From Flagellimonas amphidinii (GTDB taxonomy: Bacteria > Bacteroidota > Bacteroidia > Flavobacteriales > Flavobacteriaceae), in contig NZ_JABFNN010000017.1 of assembly GCF_013090115.1 (NCBI RefSeq), forward strand, positions 1 to 64,000: a stretch of DNA of 64,000 bases, in the 5' to 3' direction. Below, in pieces: positions 1 through 9,694 of this stretch; position 1 is the stretch's first letter, and each line of letters begins with the position of its first letter. Under the pieces are notes generated by a model. That model was not told where the DNA came from. It saw only the letters and a list, made by a program, of their open reading frames with translations, and made no database searches. The position numbers were made by a program, and so were the translations under genes.

Positions 1-61
1 ATTGGCCCTCATGACCAAATATCCCCTCCGTCAACACCCAGCCTTATCAGCTAAGCGGGTG

Positions 62-93
62 CAAATATAAAGAGGTTATTTTTTCTCCGCAAA
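62..93 (-). promoter_or_regulatory. Bacteroidetes-type promoter pointing out of the left edge
   Basis: Read on the minus strand, TTTG (90-93) is followed after 20 bases by TATATTTG (62-69). This fits the Bacteroidetes sigma consensus TTTG / TANNTTTG. Transcription would run leftwards out of the window. The first in-frame ATG on that strand is at 12-10, but only four codons are visible, so what is transcribed cannot be identified. Confidence 0.55.
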
Positions 94-181
94 TAGTTTT
101 GGCTTATTTTTTGACTAAAAAACAACTAAAGTTGTAAACCCTTGTTTTTCAGCTGTCAATTATTTGATTGTTATGATAACT

Positions 182-2485
182 TTAAGAAAAGAAATTCCAA
201 ACCAGTCCAAAACGAATTACAAAATCTCTGTAAGGGTAGTTTGGAGCCGAGTAATATTTGGGTTCTGAAAAAATGGAATTCAAATGTTCGGCCTTCAAAT
301 ATATCCTGGTCTGCCTAACCTTGGCATTGATAAATACATCCAACAAAGGATATGCTCCAAATTCTTCATTGTTTTGAATATAGAACTCGCCCAGCAATGG
401 GTTATAGGCATTCATATTATATGAAGTAAAATACTTGAAGTTCACCCCTGTTTGCAAAAACATTGCTTTTTTGAAAACATCGCTTGAAAAATACAATGTG
501 TTCCTGGTCAATACTTGTGGAAGATTAAGCACTTGATTATCCTGCGTAATTTCTTGATACAATACTGTATTGGCCAATGCCCACTTTCTCCATTTAAATT
601 CTTTGGTATACTTTACTCGTAAGTGGTTAATGGTACTGGTTTCCTGAAATGGTTTGATAAATGCTGTCTCCTGACCTGCATCTATCTGTTCTTGTGTGGC
701 ATTTGAAGCAAAATAGGTATAGTTGTCAATGGCGCTGTATTCAGCTTCCAGCAACCCAATAAATTTTGAATTAAAGGCAAATTTGATACTTTGCACTTGT
801 TGTTTCTCAAAAGTTTCTGAATTCTGCCAGTTGTAGTTTCGATAATCACTTTGATAGAGCAAAAAATTAAAATCTGGCATTCGAGAGGATACATGAATTG
901 ACCCCAAAACGGAATTATTTTCGTTCACTTGGTAATTGGCCATAGCATCAAATCTATTTCCTGTTAGTTCTCCTGACACAGTATAGTCAACATTGCCATC
1001 AATAAACAAACGCCCTATTTTTTTGGAATAAGCTCCCCCTACAACTATTTCTTCTCCTTCCAACTTATTTTGGATTGTTCCTTCATCTGTAATCAACAAA
1101 CTATTGAAGAAGTAATTGTAATTGTACAGACCAACACTCCCCGATAATCTTCCCAACAGCTTATTGGAAAACTCTACAGCACCTTTATTGTACATGGTCT
1201 TCAATCTGGCACGATCTTCTATCGGTGTCAAAAACGGGTCATCACCAAATGCATCATCTTGTGCCGATTGGGTAAAGTCATAAAATTTAGTTTCATAGTT
1301 GAATTCATGGCCAATGGTCAAGGTGGTTGGATTTTTATCCAATGAATCCCTTTTGCTATTCACCAATTTAAATTGTTGGTCTAAAAAATAACGCTTCCCC
1401 AAAATTCTATTGTTGGCATTGGTATACCTCACATCAAGCCTAAACCTATCTTCAAAATCACCTTCAGGGTCATCCTCAAATTGCTCACGATTGGCAATTC
1501 CTCCATTTTCTTCTGACTCGATATCCTGAGCAGCGATATGTCCTCTTAAGAGATATCTATTGTTTGCTGAACTATAATTAAAGGTCGTTCTAAAATTTCC
1601 AGATTCGGCCTGTTCAAATCTGTATTTCCCCAAAGACCTAAATCCTTTAAAGGCCAAAGACATATTAAATCTTCTTGAGACATTGAAGGTCAGCAAGGCA
1701 TCCAACATTTGTCCTTGTTCCATGGTAGTCTTGAACATCAAATCTGTCATCGGCGTGGGAACGTTATAGTACTTGATATCCTCAACTTCAAAATAATTGG
1801 CATGTTTAGCTGTGGCTCCCAACTTTGGGTAATACGAATTCTTGGAAAATGTCCTCCCTAAAACATTATAAGGCTGACCCATGTTGGCAAAAGGCATCAG
1901 CTCAAAATCATCTTCCCTTATATAATTGTATTTGTATTCTTTTTGGATGGTAAGTGTAGTATCCAAAAAAATGGTATCTCTAGCATAAGAAATTATCTTG
2001 TAGTCTCGAACACTAATGGAATCTTGTTTTTTTTCCTTCTTTTTCGGGGGGCCTTTGGGTTTAAGTTTTTTAGGCGGCGAAAGGGAATCTTGTTTCTCCC
2101 CTTTCTTACCTTTAGGATGTAATGGTTTTAATTTTTTAGGCTTTAGTGTATCCTTTGCCACTGAATCCAGAACAATGGAGTCCTTTTTTATCACACCCAA
2201 AGAGTCTATTTCTGCCACTTTTACCGAATCCAATCTTTTGGGCAGGGGAAGGGAGTCTTGTTTTGCCGCCTTCTTATCTTTAGGATGTATCGGTTTTAAC
2301 TTTTTGGACTTTAGCGAATCCTTTGCCAATGAATCCAGAACAATGGAGTCCTTCTTTATCACACCCAAAGAATCTATTTCAGCCACTTTTACTGAATCCA
2401 CTTTTTTGGGCAGGGGAAGCGAATCTTGCTGTGCAACCAACATTTGACCCATAAAAAAGAGCAGGGCAAAAAATAAAAACCTCAT
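182..2485 (-). CDS. Putative outer-membrane porin with repetitive Lys/Asp/Ser-rich N-terminal linker
   Basis: A 767-residue exported protein. The signal peptide starts MRFLFFALLFFMGQ and ends near VAQ. Next comes a low-complexity linker built of two almost identical 56-residue repeats and a truncated third (DNA 2093-2428). The rest is rich in alternating aromatic and polar segments typical of an outer-membrane beta-barrel and ends in Phe-Ser (NFFS). The overall layout matches the Bacteroidetes 'putative porin' family. The start is the ATG at 2485, because an upstream in-frame TTG at 2506 lies inside the promoter -7 element. The substrate is unknown. It is divergent from rnhB. The barrel call is by overall character, not by a catalytic motif. 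Confidence 0.7.
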   Translation of the reverse strand: MRFLFFALLFFMGQMLVAQQDSLPLPKKVDSVKVAEIDSLGVIKKDSIVLDSLAKDSLKSKKLKPIHPKDKKAAKQDSLPLPKRLDSVKVAEIDSLGVIKKDSIVLDSVAKDTLKPKKLKPLHPKGKKGEKQDSLSPPKKLKPKGPPKKKEKKQDSISVRDYKIISYARDTIFLDTTLTIQKEYKYNYIREDDFELMPFANMGQPYNVLGRTFSKNSYYPKLGATAKHANYFEVEDIKYYNVPTPMTDLMFKTTMEQGQMLDALLTFNVSRRFNMSLAFKGFRSLGKYRFEQAESGNFRTTFNYSSANNRYLLRGHIAAQDIESEENGGIANREQFEDDPEGDFEDRFRLDVRYTNANNRILGKRYFLDQQFKLVNSKRDSLDKNPTTLTIGHEFNYETKFYDFTQSAQDDAFGDDPFLTPIEDRARLKTMYNKGAVEFSNKLLGRLSGSVGLYNYNYFFNSLLITDEGTIQNKLEGEEIVVGGAYSKKIGRLFIDGNVDYTVSGELTGNRFDAMANYQVNENNSVLGSIHVSSRMPDFNFLLYQSDYRNYNWQNSETFEKQQVQSIKFAFNSKFIGLLEAEYSAIDNYTYFASNATQEQIDAGQETAFIKPFQETSTINHLRVKYTKEFKWRKWALANTVLYQEITQDNQVLNLPQVLTRNTLYFSSDVFKKAMFLQTGVNFKYFTSYNMNAYNPLLGEFYIQNNEEFGAYPLLDVFINAKVRQTRIYLKAEHLNSIFSEPKYYSAPNYPYRDFVIRFGLVWNFFS
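2093..2428 (-). repeat. Tandem 168-bp coding repeat, two copies plus partial third
   Basis: Inside the porin-like gene, two consecutive 168-bp units (2261-2428 and 2093-2260) encode 56-residue blocks that start QDSLPLPK and contain DSVKVAEIDSLGVIKKDS. A shortened third copy starting QDSLSPPKK follows at 2092. The reading frame is kept, so copy number could vary without disrupting the gene. Confidence 0.85.
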
Positions 2486-2503
2486 TCCATGTTTTTGGTG
2501 AAG

Positions 2504-2511
2504 CAAAGGTA
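2504..2511 (-). promoter_or_regulatory. -7 promoter element of the porin-like gene
   Basis: TACCTTTG on the minus strand matches TANNTTTG and lies 18 bases before the ATG at 2485. No convincing TTTG -33 element is seen at the right distance. The position supports the shorter start for the downstream gene. Confidence 0.45.
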
Positions 2512-2596
2512 TAAGTTTTGTTTCTAAAGAAATTTATAAAGTTTGATGGGCTAAGAGTCTTCTTCATATTAACCAAGGTTTTATAAATTTGAATCC

Positions 2597-3193
2597 ATGC
2601 TGAGAGTGCAATACAAATATCCCAACGAAGCAGGAACCGATGAAGCTGGCCGTGGTTGCTTGGCCGGCCCCGTTACCGCAGCTGCAATTATTCTTCCTGA
2701 AGGTTTTGCCAATGAGCTGCTGAACGATTCCAAACAATTATCTGAGCATAAAAGGGATTTGCTACGTCCTGTCTTGGAAAAAGAGGCGGTTTCATTTTCT
2801 GTCTGTCACGTATCTCAAGATGAGATTGACGAAATCAATATTTTGAATGCTTCTTTTTTGGCCATGCACCGAGCATTGGATACCATGGATCAAAACCCAA
2901 GTTTTATACTGGTTGATGGCAATAGATTTAAACCTTATCCTTCCATTGCCCACGAGTGCATTATTAAAGGAGATGGTAAATATATGAGTATTGCGGCCGC
3001 TTCAGTACTGGCAAAAACGTATCGGGACCAATACATGGCAGAAATTCATGAAGAATTCCCCATGTACAACTGGAAAAAGAACAAGGGATATCCTACAAAA
3101 GAGCATAGAGAGGCCATCAAAAAGTATGGTTTGACCAAATATCATAGAAAAAGCTTCCGTCAGCTTCCAGAACAGTTGACACTGGATATCTAA
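2597..3193 (+). CDS. rnhB: Ribonuclease HII
   Basis: Endoribonuclease that cuts the RNA strand of RNA-DNA hybrids and removes misincorporated ribonucleotides; cytoplasmic. The 198-residue length is normal for the family. The signature [14 protein letters not shown] gives catalytic D15 and E16. D107 in ILVDGNRF and a likely D126 complete the acidic centre. The [14 protein letters not shown] segment and the GYPTKEH motif near the C-terminus are also family hallmarks. It is followed after 28 bases by a lipoprotein gene on the same strand. Confidence 0.97.
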   Translation: MLRVQYKYPNEAGTDEAGRGCLAGPVTAAAIILPEGFANELLNDSKQLSEHKRDLLRPVLEKEAVSFSVCHVSQDEIDEINILNASFLAMHRALDTMDQNPSFILVDGNRFKPYPSIAHECIIKGDGKYMSIAAASVLAKTYRDQYMAEIHEEFPMYNWKKNKGYPTKEHREAIKKYGLTKYHRKSFRQLPEQLTLDI

Positions 3194-3221
3194 AAGTTCT
3201 AACTTTGTTCAAACTTCAACC

Positions 3222-5669
3222 ATGAGATTTAAGATACTGCTCTTATCTGTACTACTTGCTCTTTCCTGCAAAAAAGAAATTAAAACCGAAGATTCCTCGC
3301 TGGGTTACCTACCACCAAATGCAACGGCAATCTTTAAAATCAACAATTTATCCAACTTTAAGAGCGAGCTGAAAAACAATAGTTTTTTAGAGCAAACCGA
3401 AAGTTTTTCAATTCATAGGACACTTGCTGACAAACTCGACGGGCTTAGTTATGCTTCTTCTGAAACCACATGCCTCTTGGCAATATACGAAGTAGGAAAA
3501 AATCAATACGATTTTATCTTGATTACAAGCAATACCCCTGATTTTTATACCATTGATGATGTAGCGAATAAAACAGTAGAAACCCTTACCTACCAGAATA
3601 AGAACATCACCAAATATAGTTTTGGAGACTACGAGGTTTTTAGCACTACGGCCGATGATGTCATTATATTGGGTTCTTCACAAATGCTCTTGGAAAACAT
3701 GGTGCGAACCCAAAAGAACAATCCGGTAAATCCTACGCTCAAAAAACTGTATGAGACTGCCGTTTTGGACAAATCTGCAACCTTATTTTTGAACTTGTCC
3801 GAAAAACCATCTCTACTTTCCTCTAAAGAGGAAGTGAATACAAAACCTTTTTCTGAATGGGTATCGCTGGATTTTTCAGCAAATTCTGATGCCATAAATC
3901 TTAATGGAGTAGCTGTGGCAACGGATTCCACAAAGAACTTTATCAACCTTTTTAAAGGAACGGCACCCTTAGCAAGCAAAACACCACTCTATGCACCTCT
4001 AAACTCATCTGCAATAGTTTCCTACACTTTTGACGACTATCAGGTCTTTGCCAAAAACCAAAACAGTTATTTAGATAGAATCAGACCTGTGGATTCTCTT
4101 TTTAATACTATTGAAGAAGTCGGCATCATACACCTAAACGATCAAAAGGCTGTGCTCCTGAGTTCTTTTGGAACAGAAAGTCTCTCCAATTTTCTAAGCA
4201 ATGCCAAAACAGGTTCACAAACTTATCAAAGCAGTGAAATTTTAGAGCTGCAGGACAAAGACTTTCTAACGGATAGCTTTAATCCTTTAATCCAGGATTT
4301 TGATGCCAATTTTTGCACTATTCTGGACAATAGTTTCATTTTTTCGGAAACGCGCGAGCCATTGCAATCCATTATTAGCAACCACCGCAGTTCATCTTCT
4401 TTCAGTGGCTCTGAAGTATATCAAACTGCTAAAACAGCCTTGGCCAATGAATCCAGCATGTTGGTTATTTCAAACGAATCCGGAATTGAGCATTTTTCTG
4501 AACAAAAACTTGCACCTGATTTCTCGGAAGCTGTGAAAAAAGCAAATCTTAAAGATTACGCATTTGCCGCTCAACTGGTATCGGACAATAATTTTGCGCA
4601 CTTTAACTTAATGGCCTCCAAGATTGGAAAAGTGGCCCAAAATAATACTGTAACTCCGCTTTTCACTTTGGAATTGGATACTGACCTTGCCATTGACCCT
4701 CAATTTGTAAAAAATCACCGGACCAATAAGCAAGAAATTGTGGTCCAGGACCAGAACAATGTACTCTATCTTATTTCCACGGAAGGAAAAGTACTTTGGT
4801 CCAAACAATTGGAAGGAAGGATACAACCACCTATTCAACAAGTTGATATTTATAAAAACGGTCGCTTGCAACTGGCTTTCTGTACCAACAATCAATTTAT
4901 GATCGTTGACCGCAACGGAGAGGATGTACCTCCTTTCAAAATCAATTTTGAAGGAGGCAATCTCAATCCATTGGCAGTTTTTGATTATGAGGGTAAAAAA
5001 GACTATCGTTTTGTCATCACTCAAGGCAAAAAAGTATTTATGTACAACAATCAGGCTCAAATTGTATCCGGCTTCACTTTTACCGAAGCCCAAAGTGCTA
5101 TATTGACTGCTCCAGATCACTTTAGAATCGCCAATAAAGATTACCTCGTGTTTCAATTGGAAAACAACATGTTAAAGATTCTTCATCGGGTGGGCAGGGA
5201 GCGTATTAAAGTTGCAGAAAAAATCAATTTTTCTGGCAACGGGATATTTCTATATAAAAACAAGATATCCTTGACCAACAAGAAAGGAGTGCTGCATCAA
5301 ATAGACTCCCAAGGTAAATTAACCGCTACCAATTTCAACCTAAGTCAAGACCATGGCATGTATGCCACAAGCAAAACTTTAGTGTTCATGGATGACAACA
5401 TTTTAAACATCAAAGGAAAGAAAGTGGAGTTGGATTTGGGTGTTTATACGCAACCAAAAATCTTCTACATCTACGATAAGATCTATGTTAGCGTAACGGA
5501 CATTCAAAGTCAAAAAATCTATCTATTTGACAGCCAGGCCAAATCCATTCCAAATTTCCCTGTTTTTGGAAATTCCCTTATTGATTTAACCGATATGGAC
5601 AATGACAAAAAATTGGAACTTGTGGCCAAAGATCAAGACAATTCCATAATTGTCTATAAAATGAATTGA
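3222..5669 (+). CDS. Large exported lipoprotein, DUF3352-like with a beta-propeller-like C-terminal half
   Basis: An 815-residue predicted lipoprotein with a hydrophobic N-terminus ending LALSC (Cys16). The N-terminal half starts LGYLPPNATAIFKINNLSNF, a pattern like DUF3352-type proteins. The C-terminal third has repeated short strands with phrases such as VLYLISTEGKVLWSK and FMIVDRNGEDVPPF, which resemble PQQ/WD-type propeller blades. It ends LTDMDNDKKLELVAKDQDNSIIVYKM, similar to FG-GAP repeats. No catalytic motif is seen. It lies 28 bases after rnhB, so the two are probably co-transcribed. The cellular role is unknown. Confidence 0.6.
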   Translation: MRFKILLLSVLLALSCKKEIKTEDSSLGYLPPNATAIFKINNLSNFKSELKNNSFLEQTESFSIHRTLADKLDGLSYASSETTCLLAIYEVGKNQYDFILITSNTPDFYTIDDVANKTVETLTYQNKNITKYSFGDYEVFSTTADDVIILGSSQMLLENMVRTQKNNPVNPTLKKLYETAVLDKSATLFLNLSEKPSLLSSKEEVNTKPFSEWVSLDFSANSDAINLNGVAVATDSTKNFINLFKGTAPLASKTPLYAPLNSSAIVSYTFDDYQVFAKNQNSYLDRIRPVDSLFNTIEEVGIIHLNDQKAVLLSSFGTESLSNFLSNAKTGSQTYQSSEILELQDKDFLTDSFNPLIQDFDANFCTILDNSFIFSETREPLQSIISNHRSSSSFSGSEVYQTAKTALANESSMLVISNESGIEHFSEQKLAPDFSEAVKKANLKDYAFAAQLVSDNNFAHFNLMASKIGKVAQNNTVTPLFTLELDTDLAIDPQFVKNHRTNKQEIVVQDQNNVLYLISTEGKVLWSKQLEGRIQPPIQQVDIYKNGRLQLAFCTNNQFMIVDRNGEDVPPFKINFEGGNLNPLAVFDYEGKKDYRFVITQGKKVFMYNNQAQIVSGFTFTEAQSAILTAPDHFRIANKDYLVFQLENNMLKILHRVGRERIKVAEKINFSGNGIFLYKNKISLTNKKGVLHQIDSQGKLTATNFNLSQDHGMYATSKTLVFMDDNILNIKGKKVELDLGVYTQPKIFYIYDKIYVSVTDIQSQKIYLFDSQAKSIPNFPVFGNSLIDLTDMDNDKKLELVAKDQDNSIIVYKMN

Positions 5670-5798
5670 CCCCTGCTTTGCAGCAACTCATACAAAGGTT
5701 TAAACGAATTATACAAAATACTCGATTACGGTCTGTTCTTTTTGTATTTTTAAGTGCCATCTTAAACGTAAGAAGCACATTATCAAAACACTACAGAA

Positions 5799-7130
5799 AT
5801 GAAAACCTCAAACATAGGCAAAATCGCACTTACTGCTGCGTTTGCCTTGGGATGTACCCTAAATGGAAATGCCCAATTTTTTAAAAAGCTTGCAAAAAAA
5901 GCGGAAAAAGCAGCTGAAAGAACTGTTGAACGCCGCGTTGAACAGGAGACCTCAAAAAAAACAGACCAGGCTTTGGACAGTATTTTGGAACCAGGTTCTG
6001 GCGGTGATAAAAAAACTCCCCAAAGTCCACAGCCAACCGGTGATGAACCAACAACTCAAGGCGAACAATCTGAAAAACCCCAAAATACAGGCTCATCAAG
6101 TGCGTCTGGACCTAAGTCCATCCAAGTATATAGTAAATTTGACTATGTGCCGGGCGACAAACAGTTGTTTTTTGATGACTTTGGCAACGAATTTATTGGG
6201 GATTTCCCATCTAAATGGAATACCAATGCAGGTGGCGATGTGGTCACCTTAGGTGATTCACCCCAAAAATGGTTAGGGCTTAAATCTGGCTACAGCATTT
6301 ACTATATCCCCAATGCTCCGCAACTCCCTGAAGAATATACCATTGAATTTGATATAGCAGCAGTAGGATTGGACCGTCAGACCTCTTCCACAGCACAGCT
6401 TCAAATCATGTTAAGTAATGATGAAAAATTTGCAGTTGGCTCCAACTTTGCATTTGCTGAAATTCCGTTTTGTCAATATGCGGCCATTGGTGTTACCGTG
6501 GAAAATAGAATTAATGGGAAAAGAGAAATACGAAGTACGGTCAAAGCGGATTTACGTGATGAAATTCTGGACAATCCACATGTATCCATAGCCGTAAATA
6601 AACTACGCTATAGACTTTGGGTAAATGAAGTAAAATATATTGATGTACCCCAATTAGTACCAGCAGGTTCTATCTTAAACACATTGAAGTTTCACGTCAA
6701 CGGTTTCAAAGATGGAAAGGAACAGGTTTTTATCTCCAATCTAAAGATTGCGGAAGGTGGAGTTGATTTAAGACGAAAACTCATCGCAGAAGGTAAAATC
6801 TCCACCAATGGCATTTTGTTCGACACAGGGTCGGCCAATATCAAACCAGAATCCATGGGAATAATCAGGCAAATCTACCAAGTGATGCAGCAAGATGGTT
6901 CCATCAATTTGAAAATTGTTGGCCATACGGACAGTGATGGTAATGATGCCAACAATATGTCTCTTTCCAAAAAAAGGGCAGAATCCGTTAAAAATGCTTT
7001 AGTATCTGTATATGGAGTGGCCGCTAACAGATTATCCACCGAAGGCAAAGGTGAAAGCGAACCAGTTGCTGAAAACAACAGTCCGGAAGGAAAAGCCCAG
7101 AACAGAAGAGTAGAATTCATCAAACAATAA
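5799..7130 (+). CDS. OmpA-family outer-membrane/peptidoglycan-binding protein
   Basis: A 443-residue exported protein. A signal peptide (to about residue 26, GNAQ) is followed by an Ala/Lys/Glu-rich helix and a Pro/Gln/Thr-rich linker. The central part (about 100-325) looks like a concanavalin-like beta-sandwich. The last ~110 residues are an OmpA C-terminal domain, with GILFDTGSANIKPES, VGHTDSDGND, LSKKRAESVKNAL and NRRVEF. This domain binds peptidoglycan and anchors the cell envelope. Two bases separate it from the next gene, so the pair is an operon. Confidence 0.9.
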   Translation: MKTSNIGKIALTAAFALGCTLNGNAQFFKKLAKKAEKAAERTVERRVEQETSKKTDQALDSILEPGSGGDKKTPQSPQPTGDEPTTQGEQSEKPQNTGSSSASGPKSIQVYSKFDYVPGDKQLFFDDFGNEFIGDFPSKWNTNAGGDVVTLGDSPQKWLGLKSGYSIYYIPNAPQLPEEYTIEFDIAAVGLDRQTSSTAQLQIMLSNDEKFAVGSNFAFAEIPFCQYAAIGVTVENRINGKREIRSTVKADLRDEILDNPHVSIAVNKLRYRLWVNEVKYIDVPQLVPAGSILNTLKFHVNGFKDGKEQVFISNLKIAEGGVDLRRKLIAEGKISTNGILFDTGSANIKPESMGIIRQIYQVMQQDGSINLKIVGHTDSDGNDANNMSLSKKRAESVKNALVSVYGVAANRLSTEGKGESEPVAENNSPEGKAQNRRVEFIKQ

Positions 7131-7132
7131 GA

Positions 7133-7816
7133 ATGAAAAAATTGGTTTATGCCCTCCTTTTTGGAGGATTAGTTTTTTGCCAAAACATACTGGCACAGAC
7201 AGATTGTAGCAAGTATTACCCTGTCTCTGATGGGGCTCGGTTTGAAATTACCCTCTATGGAAATAAAATGAAAAAAGAAGGTAAGGTGGTTTACGCAGTG
7301 CAAAACGATGGTGGGGATCAAGTGCAATACACCATGGAAATGTATGATAAAAAAGATAATCTCTTGGGAGATTCTTCCTATGGCATGCAATGCGAAGCGG
7401 ATGGGGTTTCCATAGACTTTAAGTCACTGATGAGCTCAAGTATGACCAGCAGGTTTGGGAATATGGATGTGGACATAACTGGAAACAATATCTATTTACC
7501 CAACAATCTTAATGTTGGCGACGTGCTCCCTGATGCTGAAATGGCAATAACTGTTACTGGAGCACCAATTGCTATGACCTCTACCATTAAAATGAGCAAT
7601 AGAACCGTTATTGGTGAAGAGACCATTACTACCCCAGCAGGTGAGTTTCCCTGCATTATCCTAAGTTACACTTCTGAGATGAAGATGGGCATCAAGAACA
7701 TGGGTTATACCAAACAATGGCTATCAGAAGATGTAGGCATGGTAAAAACCGAAGACTACAGCAAGGAAGGTGGAAAACTGAGAAGTATTAGCCTGCTGAC
7801 TTCCTATGAGCGATAA
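7133..7816 (+). CDS. Exported TapB/DUF3108-like protein
   Basis: A 227-residue exported protein with a signal peptide ending near ILAQT. The remainder is one compact beta-rich domain. It includes YYPVSDGARFEITLYGNKMKKEG near the start and VIGEETITTPAGEFPCIILSYTSEMKM followed by TKQWLSEDVGMVKTEDYSKEGG. This arrangement is that of the DUF3108-like (TapB) fold found in periplasmic proteins of this phylum. It starts 2 bases after the OmpA-family gene and probably works with it in the envelope. The biochemical role is unknown. Confidence 0.65.
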   Translation: MKKLVYALLFGGLVFCQNILAQTDCSKYYPVSDGARFEITLYGNKMKKEGKVVYAVQNDGGDQVQYTMEMYDKKDNLLGDSSYGMQCEADGVSIDFKSLMSSSMTSRFGNMDVDITGNNIYLPNNLNVGDVLPDAEMAITVTGAPIAMTSTIKMSNRTVIGEETITTPAGEFPCIILSYTSEMKMGIKNMGYTKQWLSEDVGMVKTEDYSKEGGKLRSISLLTSYER

Positions 7817-7865
7817 GGTAAAATTGTTTAGCGTTTTAATGTAATTGGGAAGTATGTATACTACC

Positions 7866-8888
7866 TTATCTTTTCAATTCAGATAAATTTCTTTGCCCAT
7901 ATTGCTCAATAAATCTATAGGGATACATTTCTTCTAAAGCGCTTAGGTTGTTTAGTGCTTTAAAGTCGTTAGCCGCTAGTTTTATATGGGTCGCACCCAT
8001 ATTATCTTTCAGTTGATTTAAAGTCCTAGGCCCTATGACCACCGAGGAAACAGCTTCTTTTGCCAATAGCCAGGCAATTGCTATTTGAGAAGGGGTTGCC
8101 CCATAAACTTTTGCGAGTTGTTTGAGTTCATCCACGATCAACCAGTTTTTATCCAGATTTCGACGTTCCCAAGCCTCTTCAGAAGTAGCGTCACTATTTG
8201 AAATTCTACCAACGGTTGGCTTGGACTTGTCATATTTCCCCGTTAGAAAACCTCCTCCTAAAGGTCCCCAAGGCAGCAGCCCTAAACCTTCATACTTAAA
8301 AATATCCATAAACTCATGATCAATGTCACGCCTCACCAAACTATACTGGTACTGGGCCGCAATAAAGGAATTTGCTTTTAGCACATCACTAAGGTGTAGT
8401 ATCTTCATTAATTGCCATGCTTTAAAATTAGAAACCCCAATGTATCTTACTTTACCACTTCTAATCATATCTTCCAATGCTAGAATGGTTTCTTCAAACG
8501 GAGTTATGGGGTCAAAACAATGTATGTACAGTAAATCAATATAATCTGTACGAAGCCTTCGCAAACTACTTTCAACTCCTTCTATAATATTGTGCCTTGA
8601 TAAACCTTCTGCATTTGGATTCACTCCGGTTCGGTGCCTTACTTTTGTTGCCAAAACCACATCTTTTCTTTTGCCTGTCAAAGCTTTCCCAATAATTGTT
8701 TCAGCTTGTCCATCTGCATAAATATCTGCTGTATCAACATGATTGCCTCCCTGGTCAATATATTGATCAATTATGTGCAACGCTTCTTTTTCAGGAGTGG
8801 AGCGACCGGATTTCTCACCGAAAATCATTGTTCCCAATGTAATATCTGATGTAATCAAACCGCTTTTACCTATTTGTCTGAAATTCAT
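7866..8888 (-). CDS. Aldo/keto reductase
   Basis: A 340-residue NADPH-dependent aldo/keto reductase of the YajO/Tas type; cytoplasmic. Visible motifs are GTMIFGEKSG near the N-terminus, DTADIYADGQAE with the active-site Asp and Tyr, ATKVRHRTG with the catalytic Lys, DYIDLLYIHCFD with the His, and the cofactor segment AVSSVVIGPRTLNQLKDN. The start is set at MNFRQIGKSGLITSD, which matches the family N-terminus. An extension of 18 residues upstream is open but unlike the family. The substrate cannot be told. A Crp-type regulator lies 73 bases upstream on the same strand. Confidence 0.9.
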   Translation of the reverse strand: MNFRQIGKSGLITSDITLGTMIFGEKSGRSTPEKEALHIIDQYIDQGGNHVDTADIYADGQAETIIGKALTGKRKDVVLATKVRHRTGVNPNAEGLSRHNIIEGVESSLRRLRTDYIDLLYIHCFDPITPFEETILALEDMIRSGKVRYIGVSNFKAWQLMKILHLSDVLKANSFIAAQYQYSLVRRDIDHEFMDIFKYEGLGLLPWGPLGGGFLTGKYDKSKPTVGRISNSDATSEEAWERRNLDKNWLIVDELKQLAKVYGATPSQIAIAWLLAKEAVSSVVIGPRTLNQLKDNMGATHIKLAANDFKALNNLSALEEMYPYRFIEQYGQRNLSELKR

Positions 8889-8961
8889 GTAAAATTGAAA
8901 TAAAGGGCAAAAATCTCTACAAAAGGGCAGAAAAAAGTTCACCTAGATGAACAAATTTATT

Positions 8962-9540
8962 TTAGCCTTCCGATCTAATCTTACTTAGAAACTGTTTGGT
9001 CACCCCTAAATAAGAAGCTATCAAATAATCAGGGACAGTCTGCCCTATTTTGGGGTACTGTTTCAAGAAAAGTTGGTATCTGTCCCTGGCCTGAAGACTT
9101 AAGTTCTGGGCAACTCTTTTTTGACCATGAGCGAACGCTTTTTGTGTGGCAATCCTAAAAAACCTTTCCAATGGCGGCACAAGGGCATACAATTGTTCCA
9201 ACGCATCGTATGAAAATTGAATCACCACTGTTTTCTTTAAGCATTTCACGTTAAAATTTGCCGGTTCTTGATTGATAAAACTTCCTAGGTCCGTTGCCCA
9301 CCAATCCTCAATGGCAAATCTCAGCACATGTGTTTTTCCATCCGCATCCAACAAATAGGTATATGTGCATCCCTCAAGAATATAGTTCTCATACTGACAA
9401 ACCTTGCCCGACTCGACTAAAAAATCTCCTTTGCCGTACTCCTTAATTATTGTATGCCGGCTAATACTTTCAACATCTTTTTCATTAAGTTGAATATATC
9501 GGGAAAGGTGTTTAATTAGAACTTGTATTCTTTCGTCCAT
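8962..9540 (-). CDS. Crp/Fnr-family transcriptional regulator
   Basis: A 192-residue regulator. A cyclic-nucleotide-binding-like beta-roll (about 10-125) contains KGDFLVESGKVCQYENYILEG. The C-terminal part carries LSLQARDRYQLFLKQYP and the helix-turn-helix segment DYLIASYLGVTKQFLSKIRSE. This subgroup is common in Bacteroidetes and usually lacks the residues that bind cAMP, so its ligand is unknown. The start is the ATG at 9540 (MDERIQVL). It reads towards the aldo/keto reductase gene and may regulate it. Confidence 0.85.
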   Translation of the reverse strand: MDERIQVLIKHLSRYIQLNEKDVESISRHTIIKEYGKGDFLVESGKVCQYENYILEGCTYTYLLDADGKTHVLRFAIEDWWATDLGSFINQEPANFNVKCLKKTVVIQFSYDALEQLYALVPPLERFFRIATQKAFAHGQKRVAQNLSLQARDRYQLFLKQYPKIGQTVPDYLIASYLGVTKQFLSKIRSEG

Positions 9541-9643
9541 GATATGGATTTCTTCACATTGTGTGACTAACAACTATTTTGAGATTCCACATGTGAAGTT
9601 AAACATTTGACGTTCAAAATATCCGCGTCTTAAAAAAGAAAAA

Positions 9644-9667
9644 GGGATAATTACAAGTAATTATCCC
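9644..9667 (-). terminator. Rho-independent terminator after the GlcG/HbpS-like gene
   Basis: A perfect 11-bp stem GGGATAATTAC / GTAATTATCCC with a 2-base apex. On the minus strand it is followed by a T-rich run (complement of 9632-9643). It lies 28 bases beyond the stop codon of the gene at 9695. Confidence 0.8.
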
Positions 9668-9694
9668 CATGCTATATTAATAATAGTGTATTTT

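Noticed and set aside
1..61. A structured RNA or tRNA at the left edge
   Set aside because: The visible bases fit no tRNA, tmRNA, RNase P or SRP RNA start that I can recognise, and the region is cut by the window edge.
2016..2447. Plus-strand open frame of 143 codons within the porin-like gene
   Set aside because: It is the complement of the tandem-repeat linker; its own repeats only mirror the coding repeats on the minus strand.
182..2506. TTG at 2506 as the start of the porin-like gene
   Set aside because: It lies inside the -7 promoter element, while the ATG at 2485 begins a proper signal peptide.
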